Assembly: GCA_937907605.1 (NCBI GenBank)
Contig: CALCYI010000079.1
Location: 1 to 40,243, forward strand
DNA length: 40,243 nt
Direction of reading: 5' to 3'
Origin: an uncultured Clostridia bacterium
GTDB lineage: Bacteria; Bacillota; Clostridia; Oscillospirales; Acutalibacteraceae
Shown here one piece after another: positions 8,407 to 17,600 of the stretch; within the stretch, counting starts at the first letter, position 1, and each line of letters begins with the position of its first letter. Position numbers and translations under genes: made by a program. The notes below the pieces were generated by a model. That model did not search any database and had not been told where the DNA came from. It was given only the letters and a program-made list of their open reading frames with translations.

Positions 8407-10804
8407 TAAGCTCGTTAAATTCCTCGCCGTGCTTCTTTCCGTCGTGCTGATGTGCGGTACTGCGCTGTGCGCTGTTCGTCTGGTGGCATCGCTTGAATAC
8501 ACGGGGAACGTAAAAAGTCTATTCGACTACGAAACCAAGGACGGTTTAGCCGAATGTGACCCGCTCGTAAGCGCGCTTGTAGACGATATTGAACGTATCG
8601 GTCTTGCTACTTATTACAGCGACGAGGAGAGCATTAAAAAAGAGCTTCTCTCTCAAAAAGAGGATTTTATTTCCTCAATTCTTGAACGCTTTAAAAAGCA
8701 GCAGGCGGAATACTATAATACAACGGCGGCAGAGGACGTATATGACGAGGATGAGGACGGAGAAACTACGACGCTGCAAACCGATGTCGAATTATTAGAA
8801 CCGTTTGATTTTTCATATACCTTCAGTCTGCCCGGAGGTATGGAAGCGGTGTTCTCATCAGGCGATTTTTACGAAACTGACGACTTTCAGTACCATATCG
8901 ATTACGTTGCGGACGACGAAAGCTCCGCAAAGCAGAAGCTTGAGAATATGTTCAACTACTTCGTTGAGAATAAGGGATACGTAGTGGACTACGATGCCGT
9001 AACCTTTGAAGCTTATCTCAAAAGCGACCTTTGCTACTATGTGAAAAACCGCAATAACGGCATAGTTATTTCTAATATTACCGAGCAGGAGGCTCAGCAG
9101 GCGCTCCAGAAGAAGTACGGCTTTACCTACGTTAATCATCAGGTTAAAACCACTAAGGAGCTCAGCGGCGTATTCGACAGATATTACAGCGCCAAGGAGC
9201 AGCAATGGGAACTTGACGATAACGACTGCGATTACTATTTCTATTTTAATACCGATATGTCCAAAACGGAAGCGGGACGTAATAGCTATATACGAATTAT
9301 CAGCGATTATAAAAAAGTAAATGGCTATAAAGTTGATCATAACCTTATCGGCGGGATAGTAATGATCATTCTGTCAGTAGCGCTTGCCGTATGGTATTTT
9401 GTAAATGCGGGCATTCGCGACGAAAACGGCAAAATAAAGCTTGCCTTTATTGACCGCGTGCCGTCGGATTTACATATTGCCGTATCGGTCGGACTTATCG
9501 TGCTCGGGCTGTGGGGACTCGTACAGACCTTTGACGGCGTCGGTTACCTCGTTTTCTCGTATGATCTGGAACAGCGCCTTATGCTGTATCTCGGCTTAGG
9601 CGCGGTAGCGGTTATCTGGCTGTTGTTTATTGAAATGGTCAGCTCCTTTATACGCGTGTGCAAAAGCGAAAAGCCGCTTTATAAAAACCTTCTTATGTTC
9701 TGGTGCGGCAAGTATTTTATTTATGTTCCGTGCCTCTGGCTGTTCAGAAAAGCAAAACAGCTTTTCAAAAAATTTATTAAACTGTTTACATATAAGCCGA
9801 ATAATTTCAAGCGCATATTAACAAGGTATTTAATTCTCTATCTCGGCGTAAATTTCTTGATATTTCTTATTATGGGGCTTGCCGCGGGTGACGGGGATTA
9901 TCCGGGCGTTATCTTCGGCGCAGGCTTTATAGCCCTGCTTTATAACACCGCGATTATTGCATACGGCGTGTGGTATGCCGTTCAGCTTGACAGGATAATT
10001 ACCGCCGCGCATAACCGTACGGAGCCGCAGGTGAACCTTGAAAAGCTCCCGCAGAGCCTTAAAATCCTTGCCGATTCAATCCGCGTATCCCGCGACGAAC
10101 TCAGCGTTGCAATTTCAAAGGCAGTGCGTGACGAAAGAATGAGGGCAGAGCTTATCACCAACGTATCGCACGACCTCAAAACTCCTCTCACCTCAATTAT
10201 CAGCTACGTTGATTTACTTAAGGGCTGCGAGATTGAAAACGACGACGCTAAGGAATATATCGGCGTGCTCGACGAAAAGAGCGGCAGGCTCAAGCGCCTG
10301 ATTGACGATTTAATCGAAGCTTCAAAGATTACGAGCGGCGTTATCAGTATCAACCCCGTGCAGCTCTCACTCTCCGAGCTTGCGGCACAAGCGGTTTACG
10401 AAAGGCAGCAGGAATTCCTCGATAATAACCTTGAGCTTGTTTTCAAGGGCGACAAAACCAACGTATCCTGCTTTGCAGACGGGAATAAGGCGTTCCGCGT
10501 TTTCGATAATCTCCTCTCAAACGCTAAGAAGTATTCTGCAAGAGGAACGAGGGTTTACTGCGACGTGTACTCGGAAAACGGTATGAGCGTTTTTGAGCTA
10601 AAGAATATTTCCGCAGCTCCGCTTGATATCTCTCCCGAGGAGCTTACGGAACGCTTCGTAAGGGGCGATAAATCGAGAACTCAGGACGGAAACGGCTTAG
10701 GTCTTTCGATTGCTTCCTCGCTCTGTGAAGCAATGAACGGCAGGCTGATTATATCCATCGACGGCGACCTCTTCAAAGCAAAAGTATTTTTGCCAAAGGA
10801 ATAG
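8375..10804 (+). CDS. Large multi-pass sensor histidine kinase
   Basis: An 809-residue kinase partner of the upstream regulator. A first membrane segment (about 14-36) is followed by a roughly 285-residue extracytoplasmic region of no family I recognise, then more membrane segments near 324-346, 365-387, 400-425, 485-505 and 508-537. The kinase core follows: phospho-acceptor H599 in NVSHDLKTPLTS, N-box DNLLSNAKKYS and G-box DGNGLGLSIASS. The start at 8375 lies inside the regulator gene with AAAGGTGG just before it, indicating translational coupling. The large acidic sensor region and the hydrophobic helices between sensor and core are unusual for a simple OmpR-type kinase and suggest a membrane or envelope signal. 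Confidence 0.95.
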   Translation: MVLATRYKSINKLVKFLAVLLSVVLMCGTALCAVRLVASLEYTGNVKSLFDYETKDGLAECDPLVSALVDDIERIGLATYYSDEESIKKELLSQKEDFISSILERFKKQQAEYYNTTAAEDVYDEDEDGETTTLQTDVELLEPFDFSYTFSLPGGMEAVFSSGDFYETDDFQYHIDYVADDESSAKQKLENMFNYFVENKGYVVDYDAVTFEAYLKSDLCYYVKNRNNGIVISNITEQEAQQALQKKYGFTYVNHQVKTTKELSGVFDRYYSAKEQQWELDDNDCDYYFYFNTDMSKTEAGRNSYIRIISDYKKVNGYKVDHNLIGGIVMIILSVALAVWYFVNAGIRDENGKIKLAFIDRVPSDLHIAVSVGLIVLGLWGLVQTFDGVGYLVFSYDLEQRLMLYLGLGAVAVIWLLFIEMVSSFIRVCKSEKPLYKNLLMFWCGKYFIYVPCLWLFRKAKQLFKKFIKLFTYKPNNFKRILTRYLILYLGVNFLIFLIMGLAAGDGDYPGVIFGAGFIALLYNTAIIAYGVWYAVQLDRIITAAHNRTEPQVNLEKLPQSLKILADSIRVSRDELSVAISKAVRDERMRAELITNVSHDLKTPLTSIISYVDLLKGCEIENDDAKEYIGVLDEKSGRLKRLIDDLIEASKITSGVISINPVQLSLSELAAQAVYERQQEFLDNNLELVFKGDKTNVSCFADGNKAFRVFDNLLSNAKKYSARGTRVYCDVYSENGMSVFELKNISAAPLDISPEELTERFVRGDKSRTQDGNGLGLSIASSLCEAMNGRLIISIDGDLFKAKVFLPKE

Positions 10805-10813
10805 GAGGCGCCT

Positions 10814-11398
10814 ATGAAACGGAGTAAAAAAATCGTTATAATTATCTGTGCAATTTTTGCTGTTTTACTGTGCGCGTCCTTTGTCCATACCTTCAGCACG
10901 GCAAAGACAATTCACAGCAAGCCGAGCTCCAGCACCCTTTCGGATTACCGCACGGCAGTAACCAATGTACTTGAGGTTAAAAAGGCTGATTTTACCTTTA
11001 TCGAAAAGGATGGCTCGCTCACGTGCGAATTTTCTACCGAAGGACACCGCTACGAACTGTTTATTCAGGATACGGGCGTAGGCTATAATACCTATTCGCT
11101 GTCAGAATACAGCGACGACAAGAGGTTAACTAAGCTTATGTCGGATATTGACTATAATCTGTTATCCGACCTGTCTTACGCTATCGGACAGAATCCGTAT
11201 ACTAAGCGGGAGATTCGTTCTGTTGTCTACCGTCCTGTGCGTTACTTTAATGTGCCTGAAACGGAAATCCGAAAGCAACATATACGCTATAAAACAAAAA
11301 GCTACGGCGAGGGAATAATGCTTCATTTTTCCGCACAGGAAAAGACGGAAAAAACATTTTATACTGCTGTAGTTACTCTTGAGGACAGGGCAAAATAA
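10814..11398 (+). CDS. Membrane-anchored protein of unknown function
   Basis: A 194-residue protein I do not recognise. One N-terminal hydrophobic segment (about 7-24) after a KRSKK positive start would anchor or export it; the remainder is a hydrophilic domain probably outside the membrane. There is no lipoprotein cysteine box. It starts 9 bp after the kinase stop codon, with AGGAGG upstream, so it is the third gene of the two-component operon. An accessory that senses, or modulates the kinase, is a reasonable guess from position only. Confidence 0.75.
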   Translation: MKRSKKIVIIICAIFAVLLCASFVHTFSTAKTIHSKPSSSTLSDYRTAVTNVLEVKKADFTFIEKDGSLTCEFSTEGHRYELFIQDTGVGYNTYSLSEYSDDKRLTKLMSDIDYNLLSDLSYAIGQNPYTKREIRSVVYRPVRYFNVPETEIRKQHIRYKTKSYGEGIMLHFSAQEKTEKTFYTAVVTLEDRAK

Positions 11399-11401
11399 AT
11401 C

Positions 11402-11430
11402 TTTACTAAACAGCTCCTTTATGCTAAAAT
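11402..11430 (+). promoter_or_regulatory. Probable dut promoter inside a hairpin
   Basis: TTTACT at 11402-11407 and extended -10 TGCTAAAAT (TAAAAT at 11425-11430), spacer 17 bp. Transcription should start near 11437, within the loop of the 11412-11453 hairpin, so this promoter makes a short leader of about 22 nt with only the right arm of that hairpin. Confidence 0.6.
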
Positions 11431-11453
11431 TATTTCAACAGCATAAAGGAGTT
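11412..11453 (+). promoter_or_regulatory. Hairpin that hides the dut ribosome site and may terminate transcription
   Basis: AGCTCCTTTATGCT (11412-11425) pairs with AGCATAAAGGAGTT (11440-11453), 14 bp with one G-U pair and a 14-nt loop. The right arm contains AAAGGAG, the ribosome site of dut, and TTTTGTT follows. Read-through RNA from the two-component operon would fold this hairpin, which could end transcription or block dut translation. Confidence 0.6.
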
Positions 11454-11458
11454 TTGTT

Positions 11459-11968
11459 ATGGAAAGAATTGCTCAGTTTGAAAAGGTGTCCTTTGAACAG
11501 TTTGAAAAGGACTGGCTTAAGTGCTTTCCCGATACCGAAAGCGTTAAGGATATATACGATGGTATTAAAATGCCGCGCCGCGCCACCGCCGGCTCCGCGG
11601 GTTATGATTTTTATACGCCCGATACCGTTACGCTTAAAAAAGGCGAATCAACGCTTATCCCCACGGGCATACGCGCAAAAATCAGCGAGGGCTGGGTGCT
11701 CTCGATTTATCCGCGCTCGGGACTCGGCTTTAAGCACAGGGTGCAGCTTGATAACACCGTCGGCATTATCGACGCTGATTATTACGGCGCCGATAATGAG
11801 GGGCATATTATGATTAAGCTTTCCTGCGACGCGCACGAGGAGGGACATACCGTTGAGCTGAAAAAGGGCGACGGCTTTGCGCAGGGTATTTTCACTGCGT
11901 TTGGTATCACCCTTGACGACGAGGCAAGCGAGAAGCGCACGGGCGGCTTCGGCTCCACCTCAAAATAA
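11459..11968 (+). CDS. dut: dUTP diphosphatase
   Basis: The enzyme hydrolyses dUTP to dUMP and pyrophosphate, keeping uracil out of DNA and supplying dUMP for thymidylate synthesis. The 169-residue protein has all five trimeric dUTPase motifs: 1 AGSAGYDFY, 2 YPRSGLGFK, 3 NTVGIIDADYYG with the catalytic Asp, 4 KKGDGFAQGIF, 5 RTGGFGSTSK. An extra N-terminal stretch of about 40 residues precedes motif 1, making it longer than the usual 145-155. Start ATG follows AAAGGAG. It stands between the two-component operon and the pyr operon, each with its own promoter; the link to pyrimidine metabolism is functional rather than proven co-transcription. Confidence 0.95.
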   Translation: MERIAQFEKVSFEQFEKDWLKCFPDTESVKDIYDGIKMPRRATAGSAGYDFYTPDTVTLKKGESTLIPTGIRAKISEGWVLSIYPRSGLGFKHRVQLDNTVGIIDADYYGADNEGHIMIKLSCDAHEEGHTVELKKGDGFAQGIFTAFGITLDDEASEKRTGGFGSTSK

Positions 11969-12004
11969 TGACAAAACTGCAATAATTTTTGTGTACTTTG
12001 TACA

Positions 12005-12033
12005 TTGACATAATTTTAAATCTATAATATAAT
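12005..12033 (+). promoter_or_regulatory. pyr operon promoter (perfect consensus)
   Basis: TTGACA at 12005-12010 and TATAAT at 12028-12033 with a 17-bp spacer, a complete sigma-A consensus. A start near 12040 leaves a leader of about 18 nt holding GAAAGGAAG. There is no space for a PyrR-binding attenuator or uracil-sensing terminator. Confidence 0.88.
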
Positions 12034-12057
12034 AAACTCCCGAAAGGAAGAGCGCGT

Positions 12058-13329
12058 ATGACTATTTTAATCAAAAACGCTCTCGTGTATTCGGGAGACA
12101 GCTTTCAGCAGAATGATGTTTTAATAAAGGATACTAAGATTGACGCTATCGGTACCTCCATTTCTCAGGATGGGGCTGATAGTGTTTTTTTTGCAGACGG
12201 CAGGTATTTGATTCCGGGCTTCGTTGATGTTCACGTTCATCTTCGCGAGCCCGGTTTTTCTTATAAGGAAACGATTAAGACCGGTACTATGGCTGCGGCA
12301 AGCGCGGGCTATACCGCCGTGTGTCCAATGCCGAACCTTAACCCTGCGCCTGACTGCGCCGAAAATATGCAGGTACAGCTTGACATAATCGAAAAAGACG
12401 CAGTAATTAAGGTTTATCCCTTTGCAACGATTACAAAAGGCAGAACGGGCGGGGGAGAGCTTGTCGATTTCGAAAGCCTTAAGGGTATGGCAGTCGGCTT
12501 TTCCGACGACGGCTGCGGCGTACAGCGCGGCGAGGATATGGAAAGGGCGATGCGGGAGTGTGCGCGCCTCGGTAAGATTATTTCCGCGCACTGCGAGGTA
12601 AACGAGCTCCTCCGCGGAGGTTATATCCACGACGGTGAATATGCAAGACTGCACGGACATAATGGTATCTGCTCCGAGAGCGAATGGGCGCAGATTGAGC
12701 GCGACTGTTTCCTTGCTGAAAAAACGGGCTGCCGCTACCATGTTTGCCATATCTCGACTAAAGAAAGCGTTGAAATAATTCGACAGGCAAAAAAGCGCGG
12801 AGTAAAAGTGACCTGCGAAACCGCGCCGCATTACTTAACCCTCTGTGACGAGGACTTACAGGAGGACGGGCGCTTTAAGATGAACCCGCCGCTTCGCTCC
12901 CGCGAGGACAGGCAGGCGCTTCTCGAGGGCGTGCTTGACGGTACGGTGGACGTAATTGCAACAGACCACGCGCCGCACAGCGCTGAGGAAAAGGCGAGGG
13001 GACTTAAGGGCTCCGCTATGGGAATTGTAGGGCTTGAAACCGCGTTCCCTGTTTTGTATACCAAGCTTGTGAAAACAGGAATCATTTCCCGGGAAAAGCT
13101 GATATATATGATGTCTGTAAAACCGCGCGAGCTTTTCGCCCTCGGCGGCGAAAAAATAAAGGTCGGCGAAAAGGCGGACTTAGCCCTGCTTGACCTTGAT
13201 AAAAAGTGGATCGTAAACCCCGAAGAATTTATTTCTATGGGCAAATCAACTCCCTTTGAAGGCTGGGAAGTTTACGGCAAAAATAAGCTTACAATATGCG
13301 AAGGAGTGATTGTTTATGAAGCCCTTTGA
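12058..13329 (+). CDS. pyrC: Dihydroorotase
   Basis: The enzyme cyclises carbamoyl-aspartate to dihydroorotate, the third step to UMP. The 423-residue protein is a class I amidohydrolase-fold dihydroorotase: metal ligands H59 and H61 in DVHVHLREPG, H178 (SAHCE), H231 (CHIST) and D303 (ATDHAPH). It is the first gene of the eight-gene operon, directly downstream of a consensus promoter, with AGGAAG as ribosome site. Its last 14 bp overlap carA. Confidence 0.97.
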   Translation: MTILIKNALVYSGDSFQQNDVLIKDTKIDAIGTSISQDGADSVFFADGRYLIPGFVDVHVHLREPGFSYKETIKTGTMAAASAGYTAVCPMPNLNPAPDCAENMQVQLDIIEKDAVIKVYPFATITKGRTGGGELVDFESLKGMAVGFSDDGCGVQRGEDMERAMRECARLGKIISAHCEVNELLRGGYIHDGEYARLHGHNGICSESEWAQIERDCFLAEKTGCRYHVCHISTKESVEIIRQAKKRGVKVTCETAPHYLTLCDEDLQEDGRFKMNPPLRSREDRQALLEGVLDGTVDVIATDHAPHSAEEKARGLKGSAMGIVGLETAFPVLYTKLVKTGIISREKLIYMMSVKPRELFALGGEKIKVGEKADLALLDLDKKWIVNPEEFISMGKSTPFEGWEVYGKNKLTICEGVIVYEAL

Positions 13330-14413
13330 TAAAAAGATAATTCTTGAAAACGGCAAGGAGTTTTACGGCTACGGCTTCGGTGCCGACAAAACCGCTATTA
13401 ACGAAATCGTTTTCAATACCTCGATGGTAGGCTATCAGGAGATCATATCAGACCCGTCGTATACCGACCAGATGGTGTGTATGACCTATCCTCTTATCGG
13501 AAACTACGGCGTGTGCGACGAGGACTACGAAACGAGGATACCCACCATAGGCGGTCTTATCGTAAGGGAGTACAATGATTTACCGTCAAACTTCCGCTAT
13601 ACCAAGACTCTCGGAGAAGTGCTCGACGAATACGATATACCCGGAATAAGCGGTATTGATACGCGAATGATTACCCGCATTATCCGCGACGAGGGCAGCC
13701 AGAAGGTAATGATTTGCAACGCGGATATGCCGTATAACAAGGCGCTTAATATGCTCCTTGAATATAAAATACCTACCGATATGGTGAGCCGCGTATCCTG
13801 TAAAAAACGCTGGTATTCAAGAACTCCTAACCATAAATACGACGTAGTTGCAATCGACTGCGGTATAAAGATGAATATCGTAAGAATGTTAAACAAAAAG
13901 GGCTGCAACGTAACCGTAGTTCCGTATAATACAACGGCTGAGGAGATTATGAATATGCGCCCCGACGGACTGTTTTTATCAAACGGTCCCGGAAACCCCG
14001 AGGACGTAACGCCCGTAATCAACGTCGTTAAGGAGCTTAAGGGCAGGCTTCCGATTTTCGGTATCTGCCTTGGTCACCAGATGATTTCCCTAGCGCTCGG
14101 CGCAAAGACCTTTAAAATGAAGTTCGGTCACCGCGGAGGCAATCACCCCGTAATGAATCTTGAAACGGGTAAGATTGAGATTACCTCTCAGAACCATTCC
14201 TACGCTGTTGACGTTGAGTCGCTCAACGGAACCGAGCTTACCTTAACTCATAAGAATCTTCTTGACGATACTGCGGAGGGCGTTGAATCGAAGGAGAACA
14301 GGCTGTATTCCGTACAGTACCACCCCGAGAGCGCTCCCGGTCCGCAGGACAGCGCGTATCTCTTTGATAAATTCATTGACCTTATGAGAGAGGAGGCGGA
14401 TAAGAATGCCTAA
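13316..14413 (+). CDS. carA: Carbamoyl-phosphate synthase small (glutaminase) subunit
   Basis: A 365-residue subunit that hydrolyses glutamine and channels ammonia to CarB. The class I glutamine amidotransferase triad is visible as C251 (GICLGHQ), H336 and E338 (YHPES). The N-terminal CPSase small-chain domain covers roughly 1-150. The ATG at 13316 is chosen over a TTG two codons earlier because AAGGAG (13301-13306) is 9 bases before the ATG. It overlaps pyrC by 14 bp and carB by 8 bp, so all three are translationally linked. Confidence 0.97.
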   Translation: MKPFDKKIILENGKEFYGYGFGADKTAINEIVFNTSMVGYQEIISDPSYTDQMVCMTYPLIGNYGVCDEDYETRIPTIGGLIVREYNDLPSNFRYTKTLGEVLDEYDIPGISGIDTRMITRIIRDEGSQKVMICNADMPYNKALNMLLEYKIPTDMVSRVSCKKRWYSRTPNHKYDVVAIDCGIKMNIVRMLNKKGCNVTVVPYNTTAEEIMNMRPDGLFLSNGPGNPEDVTPVINVVKELKGRLPIFGICLGHQMISLALGAKTFKMKFGHRGGNHPVMNLETGKIEITSQNHSYAVDVESLNGTELTLTHKNLLDDTAEGVESKENRLYSVQYHPESAPGPQDSAYLFDKFIDLMREEADKNA

Positions 14414-17400
14414 GCGTACTGATATACATAAGATTATGGTAATCGGCTCTGGACCCATCGTTATAGGTCAGGCTGCGGAATTCGACTATTCGGGTACTCA
14501 GGCGTGCCTCGCTCTGCGTGAGGAGGGCTACGAGGTAGTTCTTATTAACTCAAACCCCGCGACCATTATGACGGATACCGATATAGCCGATAAGGTGTAT
14601 ATGGAGCCGCTCACTCTCGAATACGTTGCTCGTATAATCCGCCACGAAAGACCCGACGCAATTCTTCCGTCCCTCGGCGGTCAGACGGGCTTGAACCTCG
14701 CCGTTCAGCTTGCAAAAAAGGGAATACTCCAGGAATGTGACGTTGAAATTCTCGGCACCTCTTTTGAAGCGATTGAACGCGCAGAGGACAGAGAGCTATT
14801 TAAGGATTTGTGCGAAAGCCTCGGCGAGCCCGTACTCCCGAGCGAGATTGCAAATACTCTTGAGGAGGGACTTCGCGCGGCAGAGGATATCGGCTATCCC
14901 GTAGTGCTCCGTCCCGCGTTTACCCTCGGCGGTACGGGCGGCGGCTTTGCCGACAACGAGGAGGAATGCCGCGAAATGCTCAAAAACGCTCTCGCGCTCT
15001 CTCCCGTACATCAGGTGCTCGTTGAAAAGTCGATTAAGGGCTACAAGGAAATTGAATACGAGGTAATGCGCGACGCCAACGATACCGCGATTACCATATG
15101 CAATATGGAAAATATCGACCCCGTCGGCGTTCATACGGGCGACAGCGTAGTAGTTGCGCCCTCGCAGACCCTTACAAATAAAGAATATCATATGCTGCGT
15201 GATTCCGCGCTAAAGATTATAAGAGAGCTTAAAATTGAGGGCGGCTGTAACGTTCAGTTTGCGCTCGACCCGCACTCCTTTACATACTATCTTATTGAGG
15301 TTAACCCCCGCGTTTCGCGTTCCTCGGCGCTCGCTTCAAAGGCTTCGGGCTATCCTATTGCGAGAGTGAGCGCGAAGATTTCCGTAGGTATGCGCCTTGA
15401 CGAAATACAGATTGCGAATACGCCCGCCTCCTTTGAGCCGACTCTTGATTACGTAGTATCGAAGATTGCGCGCTTCCCGTTTGATAAATTTGCCGACGCC
15501 AATAATACTCTTAATACCCAGATGAAAGCGACGGGCGAGGTAATGGCAATCGGCAGGACTATGGAGGAGAGTCTGCTTAAGGCTATCCGTTCGCTTGAAA
15601 CGGGCGTATGCCACCTTTACGATAAAAAATTCGACGCTTTCGATTCCGATGAGTTATTAGAATATATTAAAACGGGTACTGACGACAGGCTCTTTGCAAT
15701 CGCTCAGCTTATACGTCTCGGCGTTGATTTGCTTCATATCTACAACGCTACTAAGATTGATATGTTCTTCCTTGATAAGCTTAAGAACATAGTCGATTTT
15801 GAAAAAACGCTTAAGGATAACAAGGGCGACGTACAGACCCTTAAGGATGCCAAAAGGCTCGGCGTGTCCGATAAGTACATCGGTCTTGTCTGGGGTATGA
15901 CGGAGGCTGAGGTTTTCTCTCTTCGCAAGGAAAACGGCGTTTTCCCCGTGTATAAAATGATTGATACCTGCGCTTCGGAATTTGATTCCTACGTGCCGTA
16001 TTTCTACTCAACCTACGAGCAGGAAAACGAGAGTATCGTATCCGATAAAAAGAAAATCGTAGTGCTCGGCTCGGGACCTATCCGTATAGGTCAGGGCGTG
16101 GAGTTTGACTACTCAACCGTACACGCTATCTGGTCAATCCGCGAAGCAGGCTATGAGGCAATTATAATAAATAACAATCCCGAAACGGTATCCACGGATT
16201 ACACCACTTCGGACAAGCTCTACTTTGAGCCGCTCACCGTTGAGGACGTAATGAATATTATTGAGCTTGAAAAGCCGCTCGGTATCGTCGTATCCCTCGG
16301 AGGTCAGACGGCTATCAACCTCGCTCCTCCGCTTGATGCGCTCGGCGTACCGATTATTGGCACCGATGTTGAGGCAATCGACAGAGCCGAAAACCGCGAC
16401 TCCTTCGAAAAGGTAATGGAAACCCTCGGTATTCCTCAGCCGAAAGGACAGGCGGTAACCGATATAGAGGAGGGCGTAAGGGTTGCAGAAAGCATAGGCT
16501 ATCCCGTGCTTGTAAGGCCGTCGTTCGTACTCGGCGGACGCGCTATGCAGATTGTTGCAAGTGAAGAGAGCCTGCGCCATTATTTACAGACTGCGGTTGA
16601 AATCAATACTGAGCAGCCTGTGCTCGTTGATAAATACATTATGGGGCGCGAGCTTGAGGTAGACGCAATCTGTGACGGTGAGGACGTATTTATTCCCGGA
16701 ATTATGGAGCACGTCGAAAGAACGGGCGTTCATTCGGGCGACAGTATCTCCGTATATCCGACCTTCTCGGTATCGCAGACGGTAAAGGATAAAATCATTG
16801 ATTATACCGTGAAGCTTGGCAGGGCAATCGGTATAGTCGGACTTTACAATATTCAGTTTATAGCCGACGAAAAGGACAACGTTTACGTTATCGAGGTTAA
16901 TCCGCGCTCGTCGAGGACTGTTCCGTTCCTGTCGAAAGCGACCTCTTACCCGATGGCGCATATCGCAACTCAGGTAATACTCGGTCACTCCCTTAAGGAG
17001 CAGGGATATACCGAGGTTTATCCCGCAGAAAAAAAGCGCTGGTACGTCAAGGCTCCCGCCTTTTCGTTCAGCAAGCTTAAGGGTATGGACACCTACCTTT
17101 CACCCGAAATGAAGTCAACGGGCGAGGCTATAGGCTACGACAGGAGCTTAACCCGCGCGCTTTATAAGGCTATACAGGCGAGCGGAATGAACGTTGCAAA
17201 CTACGGCACGGTGCTCGCAACGATAGCCGACGCGGATAAGCCCAAGGCGCTGCCGCTGATAAGGCGCTTTTACAACCTCGGCTTTAATATCGAGGCTACC
17301 GACGGCACCGCAAAATACCTCAAGGAGCACGGTATCAGAACGAGGGTGCGCCGTAAGCTCACCGCCGACGGAAGCGACGAAATTTTACAGGCGCTCCGTC

Positions 17401-17591
17401 AGGGACATATTGCATACGTTATAAACACGATTGACATTAACGCGGGCGATTCCCATTCCGACGGCTCGTCAATCAGGCGCGCCGCGGTTGATAACAACGT
17501 AACTATGTTTACCTCGCTTGATACGGTTAAGGTGCTCCTTGACGTGCTTGAAGAGATTACCCTCGGCGTTTCTACAATCGACGCAGAATAG
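14406..17591 (+). CDS. carB: Carbamoyl-phosphate synthase large subunit
   Basis: A 1061-residue subunit that makes carbamoyl phosphate from bicarbonate, ammonia and two ATP. Two homologous halves are clear: the first begins with MVIGSGPIVIGQAAEFDYSG and the second near residue 548 with VVLGSGPIRIGQGVEFDYS, each followed by an ATP-grasp domain (LGGTGGGF and VLGGRAMQI loops). The last 130 residues are the MGS-like domain that binds allosteric effectors in other species. Slightly shorter than the E. coli protein (1073). With only one carAB in the window and in the pyr operon, it would serve UMP synthesis first; arginine genes are not seen. Confidence 0.98.
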   Translation: MPKRTDIHKIMVIGSGPIVIGQAAEFDYSGTQACLALREEGYEVVLINSNPATIMTDTDIADKVYMEPLTLEYVARIIRHERPDAILPSLGGQTGLNLAVQLAKKGILQECDVEILGTSFEAIERAEDRELFKDLCESLGEPVLPSEIANTLEEGLRAAEDIGYPVVLRPAFTLGGTGGGFADNEEECREMLKNALALSPVHQVLVEKSIKGYKEIEYEVMRDANDTAITICNMENIDPVGVHTGDSVVVAPSQTLTNKEYHMLRDSALKIIRELKIEGGCNVQFALDPHSFTYYLIEVNPRVSRSSALASKASGYPIARVSAKISVGMRLDEIQIANTPASFEPTLDYVVSKIARFPFDKFADANNTLNTQMKATGEVMAIGRTMEESLLKAIRSLETGVCHLYDKKFDAFDSDELLEYIKTGTDDRLFAIAQLIRLGVDLLHIYNATKIDMFFLDKLKNIVDFEKTLKDNKGDVQTLKDAKRLGVSDKYIGLVWGMTEAEVFSLRKENGVFPVYKMIDTCASEFDSYVPYFYSTYEQENESIVSDKKKIVVLGSGPIRIGQGVEFDYSTVHAIWSIREAGYEAIIINNNPETVSTDYTTSDKLYFEPLTVEDVMNIIELEKPLGIVVSLGGQTAINLAPPLDALGVPIIGTDVEAIDRAENRDSFEKVMETLGIPQPKGQAVTDIEEGVRVAESIGYPVLVRPSFVLGGRAMQIVASEESLRHYLQTAVEINTEQPVLVDKYIMGRELEVDAICDGEDVFIPGIMEHVERTGVHSGDSISVYPTFSVSQTVKDKIIDYTVKLGRAIGIVGLYNIQFIADEKDNVYVIEVNPRSSRTVPFLSKATSYPMAHIATQVILGHSLKEQGYTEVYPAEKKRWYVKAPAFSFSKLKGMDTYLSPEMKSTGEAIGYDRSLTRALYKAIQASGMNVANYGTVLATIADADKPKALPLIRRFYNLGFNIEATDGTAKYLKEHGIRTRVRRKLTADGSDEILQALRQGHIAYVINTIDINAGDSHSDGSSIRRAAVDNNVTMFTSLDTVKVLLDVLEEITLGVSTIDAE

Positions 17592-17600
17592 GAAATTGCA

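Noticed and set aside
12121..12831. 236-codon minus-strand ORF within pyrC
   Set aside because: Shadow of pyrC codon bias; composition is unlike a real protein and it is antisense to an operon.
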